Notes under the pieces: model-generated | Told to the model about the DNA's origin: nothing | The model's database searches: none | What the model saw: the letters and a program-made list of their open reading frames with translations, nothing else | In this document: one piece after another, positions 43,086 to 52,542 of the stretch | Numbering within the stretch: the stretch's first letter is position 1 | How the letters are laid out: each line of letters starts with the position of its first letter | Position numbers and translations under genes: made by a program | Source of the DNA: Glycomyces buryatensis | Lineage (GTDB): Bacteria > Actinomycetota > Actinomycetes > Mycobacteriales > Micromonosporaceae | NCBI RefSeq assembly: GCF_004912275.1 | Contig: NZ_STGY01000001.1 | Span: 1 to 64,000, forward strand | Direction of reading: 5' to 3' | Length of the DNA: 64,000 bases

Positions 43086-43838
43086 TCAGCCCTCGGTGAC
43101 GTAGGGGCTGTGGGCGACTTCGGTGCCGTCGTCGAGCGCGGCGATCTCAAAGTCCGCGAAGACGTTCGCGGCCTTGTCCTTGAGCTGCCGCAGGCACTCG
43201 ACGGCCAACGCGCGGATCTCGACATCGGCGTGTTCGGAGGCTCGCATGGCGATGAAGTGGCGCCAGGCGCGGTAGTTGCCGGTGACGACGATGCGGGTCT
43301 CTGTGGCGTTGGGCAGGATGGAGCGCGCCGCCTGGCGCGCCTGCTTTCGCCGCAGGGTGGGGTTGGCGACGTCGGCGAACTTCTTCTCCAGGCCTTCGAG
43401 GAGGTCGTTGTAGGCGGTCTGTGCGGCCTCGGAGGCTGCCAGGAATCGCTCGTGGAGTTCGGGGTCGGAGGCGATGGCCTCGGGCTCGACCATGGAGGCG
43501 TCGCGTTCGGGGACGTAGCGCTGGGAGAGCTGCGAGTAGGAGAAGTGGCGGTGGCGGATCAGCTCGTGGGTGAGGGAGCGGGAGATCCCGGCGAGGTAGA
43601 AGCTGACGGTGCCGTGCTCGAGGACCGAGAGGTGTCCGACCTGGAGGATGTGGTCGAGGTATCCGGCGTTCGTGGCGGTCCTGGGGTTGGGCTTCTTCCA
43701 GGACTGGTAGCAGGCGCGGCCGGCGAATTCGGCGAGCGCCTGGCCGCCGTCGGCGTCGGTGTCCCAGGGAACGTCGGCCGGGGCCTCGAAGTGCGTCCAT
43801 GCAATGAGTCGGACGTCCATCGGTACGATTTCGGGCAT
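43086..43838 (-). CDS. thyX: FAD-dependent thymidylate synthase ThyX
   Basis: This 250-residue flavoenzyme makes dTMP from dUMP with methylene-tetrahydrofolate and NADPH. The ThyX motif RHRx2SxxxxSxR is present in [38 protein letters not shown] and [24 protein letters not shown] complete the active site. ATG 43838 has GAGGGG upstream. A TATAGT -10 candidate lies about 40 nt further up. It is in the usual thyX-dapA-rnj order of actinobacteria. Confidence 0.95.
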   Translation of the reverse strand: MPEIVPMDVRLIAWTHFEAPADVPWDTDADGGQALAEFAGRACYQSWKKPNPRTATNAGYLDHILQVGHLSVLEHGTVSFYLAGISRSLTHELIRHRHFSYSQLSQRYVPERDASMVEPEAIASDPELHERFLAASEAAQTAYNDLLEGLEKKFADVANPTLRRKQARQAARSILPNATETRIVVTGNYRAWRHFIAMRASEHADVEIRALAVECLRQLKDKAANVFADFEIAALDDGTEVAHSPYVTEG

Positions 43839-43935
43839 GCCCCGTTCCCCCTCGTGATCTGCGGTTTATCGGACTATACGCACCTTGCAGCGTACTCGTC
43901 GGGTCACTGAGGTCCCGCACACGCCCGTCGTGACC

Positions 43936-43970
43936 TTGACAGACATCAATAATGATGTCATTATGGTGTC
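43936..43970 (+). promoter_or_regulatory. Leaderless promoter and triple-site operator of the RHH/DUF4097 pair
   Basis: TTGACA (43936-43941), a 17-nt spacer, CATTAT (43959-43964) and ATG at 43971, the expected +1. GACATCA-ATAA-TGATGTC (43942-43959) is an inverted repeat between the boxes. A third half-site TGGTGTC lies at 43964-43970. Confidence 0.75.
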
Positions 43971-44462
43971 ATGGACTTGACGCCGTATATCGAATCGCTC
44001 CGCCGGAGCCTCACCGCTGCCGCGGCACCGGCCGGTGAAGACGCCGCGCGGACTGCTGAACTGCTGTCAGAAGCGCTCGACGCCGGGGCGCGACTCGCGC
44101 TCATGGAGGCCCTCTCCGAGGCCGCCGCCGAGATCACCGCCGGATTGGACCAGGCTGGGTCGTCGGCCTCGGTCGATCTGCGGGTGCGGGGCAAGGAGGT
44201 CGACCTCAGAGTCGCCGATGTGGAGACCGCCGAGGCCGCGCCGCCGCCGGCCCCGCCGGTGGACGACGACGTCGCCCGCATCACCTTGCGCCTGCCGGAA
44301 TCCTTGAAGGAGGACGTCGAGAAGGCCGCCGCGGCCGACGGCGCCTCCGTCAACGCCTGGCTCGTGCGCTCGATCAACAATGCCGTCCACGCCTCGCGTG
44401 CCTCGGGCCCGACCAGCGGCGCGAAGTACAGCCAGCGCATCACCGGTTACGCCCGGGCTTAG
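43971..44462 (+). CDS. HicB-like/RHH DNA-binding regulator
   Basis: This 163-residue protein's first 110 residues are helical with an Ala/Pro linker. A ribbon-helix-helix domain follows (ARITLRLPESLKEDVEKAAAADGASVNAWLVRSINNAVH, about 112-148), annotated in relatives as HicB-family antitoxin. No HicA toxin is nearby. Instead a DUF4097 protein follows 12 nt downstream, and I recall this pairing from other actinomycetes. It probably represses its own promoter, which carries three half-sites. ATG 43971 sits at the predicted +1. Confidence 0.8.
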   Translation: MDLTPYIESLRRSLTAAAAPAGEDAARTAELLSEALDAGARLALMEALSEAAAEITAGLDQAGSSASVDLRVRGKEVDLRVADVETAEAAPPPAPPVDDDVARITLRLPESLKEDVEKAAAADGASVNAWLVRSINNAVHASRASGPTSGAKYSQRITGYARA

Positions 44463-44474
44463 GAGCCAGAGTCA

Positions 44475-45296
44475 ATGAACGAGTACACCGAATTCACCCA
44501 CGACGGGCCCATCACGGCGGCGATCACGCTGGCCGACGGCTCGATCACCGTGACGGCCCATGACTCCGACCAGGTCCTGGTCGAGATCAAGCCGGCGCAG
44601 CGCAAGGCCGACGGCGATGTCGACGCCGCCGATCTGGCCAGCGTCAGCTTCGAGGACGGCCACCTGCGGGTGGTCGCTCCCGAGAAGGGCCAGAACTGGT
44701 TCTTCAAGAAGCACATCGGGGTTCACGTGGCGGTCAAGGTGCCGGGCGGATCCGACGTGTCGCTCAAGTCGGCCTCGGCGCCGATCAGCGTGCACGGCAA
44801 GCTCGGGCTGGTCTCGATCAACACCGTCGCCGGGGCCGTCGCGGTCGAGCAGGGCACGGTCGTGAAGGCCAACACCGTCTCGGGCGCGGTCAGCGTCATC
44901 GAGGCCGCCGACGAGCTTCGCGCCAACACGGCGTCGGGCCAGGTGCGGGTCGACCACGTGGGCGGGGAGTTCTCCGCCAAGACGGTCTCGGGCGCGGTCA
45001 TCGCCGAGCGGGTCGACGGCTCGGTCCGGGCCACCACCGTCTCGGGCGCCATCGAAGTCGGCGCGCTGAAGTCCGGTTCGTGCCGGGTCAGCAATGTCTC
45101 GGGGCGCATCAGCATCGGGGTCGTGCCGGGCACGGACGTGTGGATGGACCTGGACGCCAAGGCCGGGACGGTCACGTCCGAGCTGGCCGCGGGCGACACC
45201 TCGCCCGCTCCGGCGGACGGCGGCACCAGCCTCGAAGTGCGGGCCCGTTCCCTCTCCGGGGACATCTACCTGCACCGCGCCGGCGCTTACGCCTAG
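44475..45296 (+). CDS. DUF4097 beta-strand-repeat protein
   Basis: This 273-residue protein is built of repeated short strands with the recurring pattern V..ANTVSGAVSV, RANTASGQVRV, AKTVSGAVIAERV, ATTVSGAIEV and VSNVSGRISI, predicted to form a right-handed beta-helix-like stack (DUF4097/DUF4098). There is no signal peptide or membrane helix, so it is likely cytoplasmic. Function is unknown. It follows the RHH regulator by 12 nt and shares its transcript. The TAG stop is the first of four TAGs in an 8-bp tandem repeat. Confidence 0.85.
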   Translation: MNEYTEFTHDGPITAAITLADGSITVTAHDSDQVLVEIKPAQRKADGDVDAADLASVSFEDGHLRVVAPEKGQNWFFKKHIGVHVAVKVPGGSDVSLKSASAPISVHGKLGLVSINTVAGAVAVEQGTVVKANTVSGAVSVIEAADELRANTASGQVRVDHVGGEFSAKTVSGAVIAERVDGSVRATTVSGAIEVGALKSGSCRVSNVSGRISIGVVPGTDVWMDLDAKAGTVTSELAAGDTSPAPADGGTSLEVRARSLSGDIYLHRAGAYA

Positions 45297-45320
45297 TCGC
45301 CTAGTCGCCTAGTCGCCTAG
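45291..45320. repeat. 8-bp tandem repeat TCGCCTAG
   Basis: Three full TCGCCTAG units plus a partial one occur at 45291-45320. Each unit contains CTAG and a TAG triplet, the first being the stop of the DUF4097 gene. Confidence 0.9.
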
Positions 45321-45358
45321 AGCCACACCGAACACCACCACCGCTGGGAGCCGGGAAC

Positions 45359-45847
45359 CTACACGAAAAAGTGGGTGAACGGCTCCCACGGCAGGTTTCG
45401 GGCTATGAAGAACACGGCCCAGACGATGAGGAAGCCCGTCAGGGCGTTCGGGGTGAGGTGGAAGGTCGGGAGTCGCCACTGGCGGATCCGGCGCAGCCGC
45501 GGCAGGGCCCAGGTGAGGTACATCCACACCAGGAACGGGGCCGCGAACACGGCCATCACATGGTGGCGGGCGGCCTCGGGGAGGTTGCCGGTCAAGAGGT
45601 AGTAGAACGCCCTGGTGCCGCCGCAGCCGGGGCAGTCGAAGCCGGTCGTCATCTTGAACAGGCAGGTCGAGGGCCCGGTGTTGTCGGTCGGATTCGTGGC
45701 GATGACACCGCCGGCCGCGGCCGCGAAGCAGCCGAGCACCGCCAGCGGCGCGAAGGCCGGGTGCGCGAACAGCGCCGCGCTCCAGCGCGTGACCGGGTTC
45801 TGCCTGCGCCGCACGGGCTCCAGCGTCGCCTCATCTACCGCGCACAC
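45359..45847 (-). CDS. DUF2752 membrane protein
   Basis: This 162-residue membrane protein has three helices and the family motif CPGCGGTRAFYYLLTGNLPEA (CPxCGxTR), preceded by CLFKMTTGFD. DUF2752 proteins are small membrane proteins of unknown function widespread in actinobacteria. The Cys pair may bind metal or form a disulphide. GTG 45847 has GGGGGAG upstream. It converges with the DUF4097 gene and is divergent from the LppM-like gene. Confidence 0.86.
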   Translation of the reverse strand: MCAVDEATLEPVRRRQNPVTRWSAALFAHPAFAPLAVLGCFAAAAGGVIATNPTDNTGPSTCLFKMTTGFDCPGCGGTRAFYYLLTGNLPEAARHHVMAVFAAPFLVWMYLTWALPRLRRIRQWRLPTFHLTPNALTGFLIVWAVFFIARNLPWEPFTHFFV

Positions 45848-45986
45848 AGCTCCCCCTCACCGATTCGGGCCTCCGCTCACAGACTAGCCGGGGCCGGCCC
45901 GATCGGGGAGCCCGGCGAGACGGTGCGCAAGCGCATCCTGCGTGCCACATCGCAGCAAAATGCCTGGTTTACACCCATTGTCGGCC

Positions 45987-45999
45987 TAGGCTCGGTCCC
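45987..45999 (+). promoter_or_regulatory. Leaderless promoter -10 (TAGGCT) of the LppM-like gene
   Basis: TAGGCT (45987-45992) ends 7 nt before ATG 46000. The context CCTAGGCT-GGTCC is nearly the same as before the lipoprotein gene at 34637. Confidence 0.6.
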
Positions 46000-46689
46000 A
46001 TGCTGGGACTCGCACTCCGCCGCACCCGCCGGCTCCTCGCCGCCGGTGCCGCCGTCGGCCTCCTGTTCGCCACCACCGGCTGCCTCCGGCTCGACCTCGG
46101 ACTGGAGGTGGCCCCGGACGACACCGTGAACGGCTCCTTCACCGCGGCCTGGAGCGAGGACTTCCTCGAATCGGCCTCCACCGGCGAGAACCCCCTCAGC
46201 CGGGCCGAACTCGACGCGTTCTTGAACGCGCTCCTGGACGGCGTGCCCGACGCCGAGCGCGTCCCTTACGACGACCACGGCTTCGTCGGCCAGACCGCGG
46301 AGTTCTCGGGCCGGCCGCTGACCGAGTTCGCCGAGTTCGGCGGCGACGAATGGGGCTACCTGCGCATCACCCACGAGGATCGCCGCTACCTCCTGGACGG
46401 CCACTGGGATCTGCGCACCGCGGGGTTCCTCGACACGGAGTCCTTCGAGGGCGCCGAGATCCTCCTCAGCGTCAACTTCCCCGCCCGCGTCGCCGAGCAC
46501 AACGGCGAGCTCGACGGCCGCACCGTCACCTGGACCATGACGCCCGGCGAGCAGTACGACCTCAGTGCAGAGGCCGTGCAGTACAACGGATGGGCGTGGT
46601 TCGCCGCCTCCGTCGCGTCGCTGGTCGTGGTCCTGGCACTGCTGTGGCTGTGGCAGTGGACGAGGCTGCGCCGCCACTCGCTGCACTGA
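46000..46689 (+). CDS. LppM-like lipoprotein (DUF3153)
   Basis: This 229-residue protein has a signal with lipobox FATTGC (Cys at about 27). The mature start CLRLDLGLEVAPDDTVNGSFTAAWS matches LppM-type proteins. An alpha/beta domain follows and a C-terminal membrane helix (WFAASVASLVVVLALLWLWQW) precedes a short basic tail. Mycobacterial LppM affects phagosome handling and is thought to bind lipids through a SYLF-like fold. Here a role in envelope lipid handling is only inference. The promoter is leaderless. Confidence 0.83.
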   Translation: MLGLALRRTRRLLAAGAAVGLLFATTGCLRLDLGLEVAPDDTVNGSFTAAWSEDFLESASTGENPLSRAELDAFLNALLDGVPDAERVPYDDHGFVGQTAEFSGRPLTEFAEFGGDEWGYLRITHEDRRYLLDGHWDLRTAGFLDTESFEGAEILLSVNFPARVAEHNGELDGRTVTWTMTPGEQYDLSAEAVQYNGWAWFAASVASLVVVLALLWLWQWTRLRRHSLH

Positions 46690-46797
46690 ACGAAACCGGA
46701 TCGTTATATCCCGCACAATCGGTAGTCACTCGATTTACGGCCCGTATTCTGGAGAGTCCCGCGCCAGATCACGTGTGGGTAGCGATGGGGAGGGCCG

Positions 46798-47658
46798 TTG
46801 ACGCAGTACCGCTCGAAGAGCAAGGGACACAAGGGAAAAGAGTCGAGTCTCGACTTGAGCATCGGCCAGGTGCTCGCCGCGACCGGGGCGACCACGATCG
46901 GCGCGATCCTTGTCAAACTGCTCGACATCTGGGGCACCATCCTCGGCACCGCGGTCCTGAGCGTCTGCACCTCCATCGGCGCGGTCCTGATCCTGCGGGC
47001 CGTGAACCGAACCGGCGACAAGCTCAAGGCACAGCTGACGGCCATGGTCCCGGCCGCCAGAAGGACCGGGGCGGGTCAGGACGCGACCATCCCGCTCGAT
47101 CCGAACCACGTCGCCGCGACCGCCGCGATCCCGACCGCCGCCGAGCTCGCGGCGCTGGACGACGAAACCGCCGAGATTCCAAAGGATCCCGAGGAAGTAC
47201 CGGTCCCCGAAGGTCCTGAAGATCCCGAAGAGCACATCTCGAAGCGCGACTCGCGCAAGCGCACCCTCATCGCCATCCTCATCTCCAGCGTCCTGGTGTT
47301 CGGCCTGACGTTCGGCGCGCTCTACCTCCTCGGCACCCTCACCGGCGAACCCGGCCGGTTCGTCCTGCCGGCGCCCCAGGAAACCACCACCACCATCATC
47401 GAGTCCCCCAGCGACGACTCGGACGCCGAGACTCCCGGCACGGACACCGGCGGCAGCGCCACGCCCTCCGACGAAGCCAGCGAGTCCCCCGTCGAGGAGG
47501 CTCCCACCACCGGCGGCGAGACGCCTTCCGAGGACGAGGCGACGTCCAGCGAACCGGCCGAGGAAGAGGAGACCACCGGTTCGGGCGGCTCCGAGGATCC
47601 CACCGTCGGTCAGGAAGACCTGGAACAGGAACTCACCCCGAGCGAATCGGCGAGCTGA
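46798..47658 (+). CDS. Membrane protein with acidic extracytoplasmic tail
   Basis: I do not recognise a family for this 286-residue protein. A basic start (TQYRSKSKGHKGKE) leads to two hydrophobic helices (about 22-40 and 44-66) and a cytoplasmic Ala/Glu-rich loop. A third helix (about 160-182) and a tail of about 90 residues of Ser, Thr, Glu, Pro and Asp follow, low-complexity and strongly acidic. TTG 46798 has GGGGAGGG upstream. It could be a wall-spanning or sensor protein. The gene converges with dapB. Confidence 0.66.
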   Translation: MTQYRSKSKGHKGKESSLDLSIGQVLAATGATTIGAILVKLLDIWGTILGTAVLSVCTSIGAVLILRAVNRTGDKLKAQLTAMVPAARRTGAGQDATIPLDPNHVAATAAIPTAAELAALDDETAEIPKDPEEVPVPEGPEDPEEHISKRDSRKRTLIAILISSVLVFGLTFGALYLLGTLTGEPGRFVLPAPQETTTTIIESPSDDSDAETPGTDTGGSATPSDEASESPVEEAPTTGGETPSEDEATSSEPAEEEETTGSGGSEDPTVGQEDLEQELTPSESAS

Positions 47659-47680
47659 GCCGGCCCGGCCGCCCTTACCT

Positions 47681-48421
47681 CTAGTCCAGCAGGTCGTCGA
47701 TCCCGACCGTCAGGCCGGGACGGGTGATGACTTCGCGGATCGACAGCAGCACGCCGGGCATGAACGAGGCCCGGTCGAGCGAGTCGTGGCTGATGACGAA
47801 CCGCTCCCCAGGGCCGCCGAAGCGGGTCTCCTGGCTGGCCACGTACCCGGCGGAGCGGATCGCGTGAATGTGGACGCCGTCGACCTCGCCGCCGCGGGCG
47901 CCCGTGGTGTCCTCGGCGGTCGCGTCGGGCATCTCGCCCAGGCCCGCCTCCGCGCGGGCCGCGGCGATCAGGCGCGCGGTGTGGATGGCCGTTCCCGAAG
48001 GGGCGTCGACCTTGCGCGGGTGATGGGTCTCGATGATCTCCACCGACGGGAAGTACCTGGCGGCCTTGGCCGCGAACTGCATCTCCAGGACCGCGCCGAT
48101 CGAGAAGTTCGGGGCGATGATCGAGCCGACCTCGGAATCTGCGCCAAGCGCGTCGCGGACCCGGTCGAGCTTGGCGGCGTCGAAGCCGGAGACGCCGACG
48201 ACGGTGTGAATGCCGTGGTCGATGCACCAGGCCAGGTTGTCCATGACCACGTTCGGCAGGGTCAGGTCGACCGCCACGTCCACGCCCGCGTCGGTGAGCT
48301 TCTCCAACGGCTCCTCGCGGCCGACGGTCGTGACCAGCTCCATGTCCTCGGCGGCGTCGACCGCCTCGCACGCGGCGCGGCCCATCCGGCCCCGCGCCCC
48401 CAGCACGCCCACTTTGATCAT
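47681..48421 (-). CDS. dapB: 4-hydroxy-tetrahydrodipicolinate reductase
   Basis: This 246-residue enzyme follows DapA in lysine/DAP synthesis, reducing the cyclic product with NAD(P)H. It has the dinucleotide motif VGVLGARGRMGRAACEAV and the central APNFSIGAVLEMQFAAKAA. The catalytic EIIETHHPRKVDAPSGTA contains the two His and Lys. ATG 48421 overlaps the peptidase stop by 4 nt (ATGA). Its open frame continues upstream into the peptidase gene but that part is not coding. Confidence 0.95.
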   Translation of the reverse strand: MIKVGVLGARGRMGRAACEAVDAAEDMELVTTVGREEPLEKLTDAGVDVAVDLTLPNVVMDNLAWCIDHGIHTVVGVSGFDAAKLDRVRDALGADSEVGSIIAPNFSIGAVLEMQFAAKAARYFPSVEIIETHHPRKVDAPSGTAIHTARLIAAARAEAGLGEMPDATAEDTTGARGGEVDGVHIHAIRSAGYVASQETRFGGPGERFVISHDSLDRASFMPGVLLSIREVITRPGLTVGIDDLLD

Positions 48422-49719
48422 GCGAAGTCCTTCTGGTCGAACGGCCCCACGGCCGCGGTGGTCATCGGCTGCGACAGGATATCCGCCGCGACGGCCCTCA
48501 CCTGCTCCAACGTGACGGCCTCGGTGCGCTCCAGGTCCTCGGCGATGCTCGTCAGGTCCCCGTAGAGCAGCTGCTCGCGGCCCATCCAGTTCATGCGGGT
48601 GCCGGTGTCCTCGGTGCCGAACATGACGCCGGCCTCGTACATCTTCTTGGCGCGCAGCAGTTCCGACTCGGTGATGCCGTGCTCGACCACGCGGGCGAAC
48701 TCGGCGAAGATCAGCTCGCGGACCTGCGCGACATTGTCGGGGCCGCATCCGACGTAGACGCTGAACGAACCGGTCTCGGCGAAATAGGAGATCGAGGAGC
48801 TGACCGTGTAGGCCAGGCCCCGCTCCTCGCGGATCGACTGGAACAGGCGCGAGGACATGCCCGAACCCAGGACCGAGTCGAGCAGGTCGAGCGCGCGGGT
48901 GCGGTCGTCGTGCCGCGACATGGTCGGACAGCCGACCACCAGGTGGGCCTGCTCGGTGTCCTGCCGCTCGACCGTCAACATCTTGCGGCGCTCGGGCAGA
49001 CCCGGCTCCGGGCGCTGCCGCTGCGACGGGATCGCCACACCGGCGTCGAGCGGCGCGAAGGCCTCCCGGACCAGCTTGACTACCTCGTCGTGCTCGACGC
49101 CCCCGGCCGCGCAGACCACGAGGTTCGACGGCAGGTAGTGGGTGCGGTAGAACCGGCGGATCTGCTCGGCCGTCATGGCGCGCACCGAGTCGGCGGTCCC
49201 GCCGATGTCGCGCCCCATCGGGCCGTCGCCGAACACGGCCCGGTTGAAGTTCTCGTAGACGACGTCGCCGGGGTCGTCGGCGGCCGCCGCGAGCTCCTCG
49301 AGGATGACCCCGCGCTCGGTCTCGACGTCCTTGTCCGCGATGAGGGAACTGGAGACCGAGTCTCCCAGTACGTCGACGGCCAGGGCCAGGTCGTCGGCCA
49401 GGACCCGCTCGTAGAAGCAGGTGTGGTCGCGGGCGGTGTAGGCGTTGGAATCGCCGCCGACCGCGTCGATGGCCTCCGAGATCTCGGCGGCGGTGCGCTT
49501 GGCGGTCCCCTTGAACAGCAGGTGCTCCAGGAAGTGCGCGGCCCCGGCCAGCTCGGGGGTCTCGTCGCGGGTGCCGACGCCGATCCACGCGCCCACCGAG
49601 GCCGACCGCATCGCGGGCACGGCATCGGTGACGACGCGCAATCCGCTGGGGAGCACGGTGCAGCGCACCGTGCCCCCCAGCGGATCGTCGATCAGCGCCT
49701 CAGGTTGAGGACGACTCAT
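48418..49719 (-). CDS. pepR: M16-family zinc peptidase (PepR-type)
   Basis: This 433-residue pitrilysin-fold peptidase has the inverted zinc motif HFLEHLLFKGT (HxxEH) and the third ligand Glu in ETERGVILEEL. The C-terminal half has the second M16 domain with GLAYTVSSSISYFAETGSFSVYVG. It is the partner of PNPase and dapB in this conserved order (pepR next to gpsI in mycobacteria). Its ATG follows the pnp TAA directly, and its stop overlaps dapB, so pnp-pepR-dapB are translationally linked. Confidence 0.93.
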   Translation of the reverse strand: MSRPQPEALIDDPLGGTVRCTVLPSGLRVVTDAVPAMRSASVGAWIGVGTRDETPELAGAAHFLEHLLFKGTAKRTAAEISEAIDAVGGDSNAYTARDHTCFYERVLADDLALAVDVLGDSVSSSLIADKDVETERGVILEELAAAADDPGDVVYENFNRAVFGDGPMGRDIGGTADSVRAMTAEQIRRFYRTHYLPSNLVVCAAGGVEHDEVVKLVREAFAPLDAGVAIPSQRQRPEPGLPERRKMLTVERQDTEQAHLVVGCPTMSRHDDRTRALDLLDSVLGSGMSSRLFQSIREERGLAYTVSSSISYFAETGSFSVYVGCGPDNVAQVRELIFAEFARVVEHGITESELLRAKKMYEAGVMFGTEDTGTRMNWMGREQLLYGDLTSIAEDLERTEAVTLEQVRAVAADILSQPMTTAAVGPFDQKDFA

Positions 49720-52134
49720 TTAGTCTTCAGAGCCTCCGGACTCATCCGAGCGGCGGGTGCGGCGCCGACGGCGCTCCCCGCCCTCGTCATCGGACCCCCG
49801 CGAGCCGCGGTCATCGCGACGAGGGCCGCGGTCGCCGCGTCCCCCACGGTCGCCGCCGCGTCCGCCGCGGTCACCGCCCCGTTCGCCTTCCTTGCGCTCC
49901 GGACGGCCCTTCTTGTAGCCCTCCGGCTCCTGGCCCTCCGGGTAGACCTTGTCGAGGTAGATCTTGCCGCGGTTGTCGATGTCGCCGATCTCGACCTCGA
50001 CCTTGTCGCCGACGCCCAGCACGTCCTCGACGCGGTCGACGCGCTTGCCGTCGCCCACCTTCGAGATGTGCAGGAGGCCGTCGCGACCCGGCGTCAGCGA
50101 GATGAACGCGCCGAAGTCGGTGGTCTTGACGACGGTGCCCAGGAACCGGTCCCCCACGTTCGGGAGGGTCGGGTTCGCGATGCCGTTGATCGTCTCGACC
50201 GCGGCCTGCGCGGCCTCGCCGTTCTCCGCCGACACGTAGATCGTGCCGTCGTCCTCGACGGTGATGTCCGCGCCGGTGTCGTCCTGGATCTGGTTGATCG
50301 TCTGGCCCTTCGGGCCGATGATCGCGCCGATCTTGTCCACCGGGATCTTCAGCGTGGTGATCCGCGGAGCGGTCTTGGCCAGCTCACCCGGCTCGCTGAT
50401 CGCATCGAGCATGACGTCGAGGATCGCGTGGCGGGCGTCGTTGGCCTGCTGGAGCGCCTGTGCCAGCACGTCCGAAGGCAGACCGTCGAGCTTGGTGTCG
50501 AGCTGGAGGGCCGTCACGAACTCGCTGGTGCCGGCGACCTTGAAGTCCATGTCGCCGTAGGCGTCTTCGGCGCCGAGGATGTCGGTCAGCGTGACGTATT
50601 TGGTCTCGCCGTCGACCTCCTCGGAGATGAGGCCCATCGCGATGCCCGCGACGGGGGCCTTGATCGGCACACCGGCGGCCATCAGCGACATCGTGGACGC
50701 GCAGACCGAGCCCATCGAGGTCGAGCCGTTCGAGGCCAGGGCCTCGGAGACCTGCCGGATCGCGTAGGGGAACTCCTCGCGGGTGGGCAGGACCGGGACC
50801 AGGGCGCGCTCGGCGAGCGCGCCGTGGCCGATCTCGCGGCGCTTCGGGCTGCCGACGCGGCCGGTCTCACCGGTCGAGTACGGCGGGAAGTTGTAGTTGT
50901 GCATGTAGCGCTTCTTCGACACCGGCGAAAGGGTGTCGATGGCCTGCTCCATGCGCAGCATGTTCAGCGTGGTGACACCCATGATCTGGGTCTCGCCGCG
51001 CTCGAACAGGGCCGAGCCGTGGACGCGCGGGAGGATCCCGGCCTCGGCGGCGAGCGGCCGGATGTAGGCGGGCAGGCGGCCGTCGATGCGGACGCCCTCG
51101 GTGATGACGCGCTTGCGGACCAGCTTCTTGGTGAGGCTGCGCAGCGAGTTGGACAGCTCGCCCTCGCGGCCTTCGAAGTCGGCGCCGAGCTTCTCGAGCA
51201 TGACCGCCTTGACGCGGTCGAGCTCGGTGCCCCGGTCCTGCTTGTCGGCGATGGTGAGCGCCTGGTCGAGCTCCGCGCCCACGGCCGCTTCGACGGCGGC
51301 GAACGCGTCGTCGAGGTAGTCGGGGAAGCGCGGGTAGTCGGCGACGGGCTTGGCGGCGACCGCGGCCAGTTCGGCCTGGGCGCGCACCAGCTCGGCGATG
51401 ACCGGCTTGACGGCCTCGAGGCCGCCGGCGACGATCTCCTCGGTCGGCTTGGTGCCGCCGGCCGCGATGTGCGAGATGGTGTTCTCGGTGGCCTCGGCCT
51501 CGACCATCATGATGGCGACGTCGCCCGAGTCTAGGACCCGGCCGGTGACGATCATGTCGAAGGTGGCCTTCTCGGTCTGCTCCAGCGTCGGGAACGCGAC
51601 CCAGTCACCGTCGATGAGGACGATGCGGGTCGAGCCCAGCGGGCCGGAGAAGGGCAGGCCGGCGAGCTGCGTGGACATGGAGGCGCCGTTCATGGCGACC
51701 ACGTCGTACTCGTCGCGCTCGTCGACGGCCAGGATCGTGCCGATGACCTGGACCTCGTTGCGCAGGCCGCTCACGAAGGAGGGGCGCAGGCCGCGGTCGA
51801 TCAGGCGGCAGGTGAGAATCGCGTTCTCGCTGGGACGGCCCTCGCGGCGGAAGAACGAACCGGGAATGCGCCCGGCGGCGTACATCCGCTCCTCGATGTC
51901 GACGGTCAGCGGGAAGAAGTCGAAGTGGTCCTTCGGGTTCTTCCCGGCGGACGTGGTCGCCAGGACCACGGTGTCGTCCATCTGCACGATGGCCGAACCC
52001 TGGGCCAGCTTGGCGAGCCGTCCGGTGCTGAAGTGGATCTTGCGGGTGCCGTGTGCGCCGTTGTCGATGACGGCGGTGGCGTGGTGGTCCCCGAGGTTGA
52101 ACGCCTCAGGGCTCCGGTCGGTCTGTTCCGACAT
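49720..52134 (-). CDS. pnp: Polyribonucleotide nucleotidyltransferase (PNPase)
   Basis: This 804-residue phosphorolytic 3'-5' exonuclease and RNA polymerase has two RNase PH domains separated by a helical domain. A KH domain ([22 protein letters not shown]) and an S1 domain ([34 protein letters not shown]) follow. The C-terminal tail is RGG-rich ([16 protein letters not shown] and similar), an addition typical of actinobacterial PNPase. ATG 52134 has GAGGAG about 11 nt upstream. The long upstream leader (to 52500) has hairpins that could act in autoregulation, as known for other pnp genes. Confidence 0.95.
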   Translation of the reverse strand: MSEQTDRSPEAFNLGDHHATAVIDNGAHGTRKIHFSTGRLAKLAQGSAIVQMDDTVVLATTSAGKNPKDHFDFFPLTVDIEERMYAAGRIPGSFFRREGRPSENAILTCRLIDRGLRPSFVSGLRNEVQVIGTILAVDERDEYDVVAMNGASMSTQLAGLPFSGPLGSTRIVLIDGDWVAFPTLEQTEKATFDMIVTGRVLDSGDVAIMMVEAEATENTISHIAAGGTKPTEEIVAGGLEAVKPVIAELVRAQAELAAVAAKPVADYPRFPDYLDDAFAAVEAAVGAELDQALTIADKQDRGTELDRVKAVMLEKLGADFEGREGELSNSLRSLTKKLVRKRVITEGVRIDGRLPAYIRPLAAEAGILPRVHGSALFERGETQIMGVTTLNMLRMEQAIDTLSPVSKKRYMHNYNFPPYSTGETGRVGSPKRREIGHGALAERALVPVLPTREEFPYAIRQVSEALASNGSTSMGSVCASTMSLMAAGVPIKAPVAGIAMGLISEEVDGETKYVTLTDILGAEDAYGDMDFKVAGTSEFVTALQLDTKLDGLPSDVLAQALQQANDARHAILDVMLDAISEPGELAKTAPRITTLKIPVDKIGAIIGPKGQTINQIQDDTGADITVEDDGTIYVSAENGEAAQAAVETINGIANPTLPNVGDRFLGTVVKTTDFGAFISLTPGRDGLLHISKVGDGKRVDRVEDVLGVGDKVEVEIGDIDNRGKIYLDKVYPEGQEPEGYKKGRPERKEGERGGDRGGRGGDRGGRGDRGPRRDDRGSRGSDDEGGERRRRRTRRSDESGGSED

Positions 52135-52439
52135 TGAGTATTTAACTCCTCTTGTGTTGGTGCGGAGCGCTACTCGCCGTTCTCGGACCGGTCTTCGATC
52201 GAAGCACACGGAGCGGTGTCCCGGTTGTTCACGGGACCGTCCGGATGCCACTACCGAGGACCGGAAGCCACTGGCAAGCACGCCACGTCTCGCTTCGAGA
52301 CGCTGCTTCGAGCATCTTGCTCATCGCCCACCTTACGTTACTCCCGGGGAGTGACGGCAATCGCGAACGAAAAGTGAGGTTGGACCGCAACGGGACCGTG
52401 CCAGAGCGAAAGGCGGATCCGATCGCGCGACCGACCGAT

Positions 52440-52461
52440 CCTATAGGATATATCCTATAGG
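52440..52461. promoter_or_regulatory. 22-bp perfect AT-rich palindrome
   Basis: Two TCCTATAGGA-type boxes overlap head to head to make a perfect 22-nt palindrome in otherwise GC-rich DNA. It lies between the rpsO terminator and pnp, in promoter position for pnp. It could be an operator. Its TATAGGAT and TATCCTAT parts also resemble -10 boxes on either strand. Confidence 0.6.
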
Positions 52462-52502
52462 GTCTGATTGATGCGAGCCCGGGAGTGGAACGTGGACGAG
52501 TA

Positions 52503-52542
52503 CGACGACAGGGGGAGCGGAACACCGCTCCCCCTGTCGTCG
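52503..52542. terminator. rpsO terminator, perfect 18-bp stem
   Basis: Arms 52503-52520 and 52525-52542 pair perfectly around AACA. It lies 30 nt after the rpsO stop. No U-run follows, as is common in actinobacteria. Confidence 0.9.

Noticed and set aside
47681-49588. 635-residue frame that contains DapB at its end
   Set aside because: Only the last 246 residues are DapB-like; the first part is an out-of-frame reading of the peptidase gene.
48679-51534. 951-residue open frame opposite pepR and pnp
   Set aside because: Long only because of GC-rich third positions on the other strand; composition is repetitive and both opposed genes are certain.
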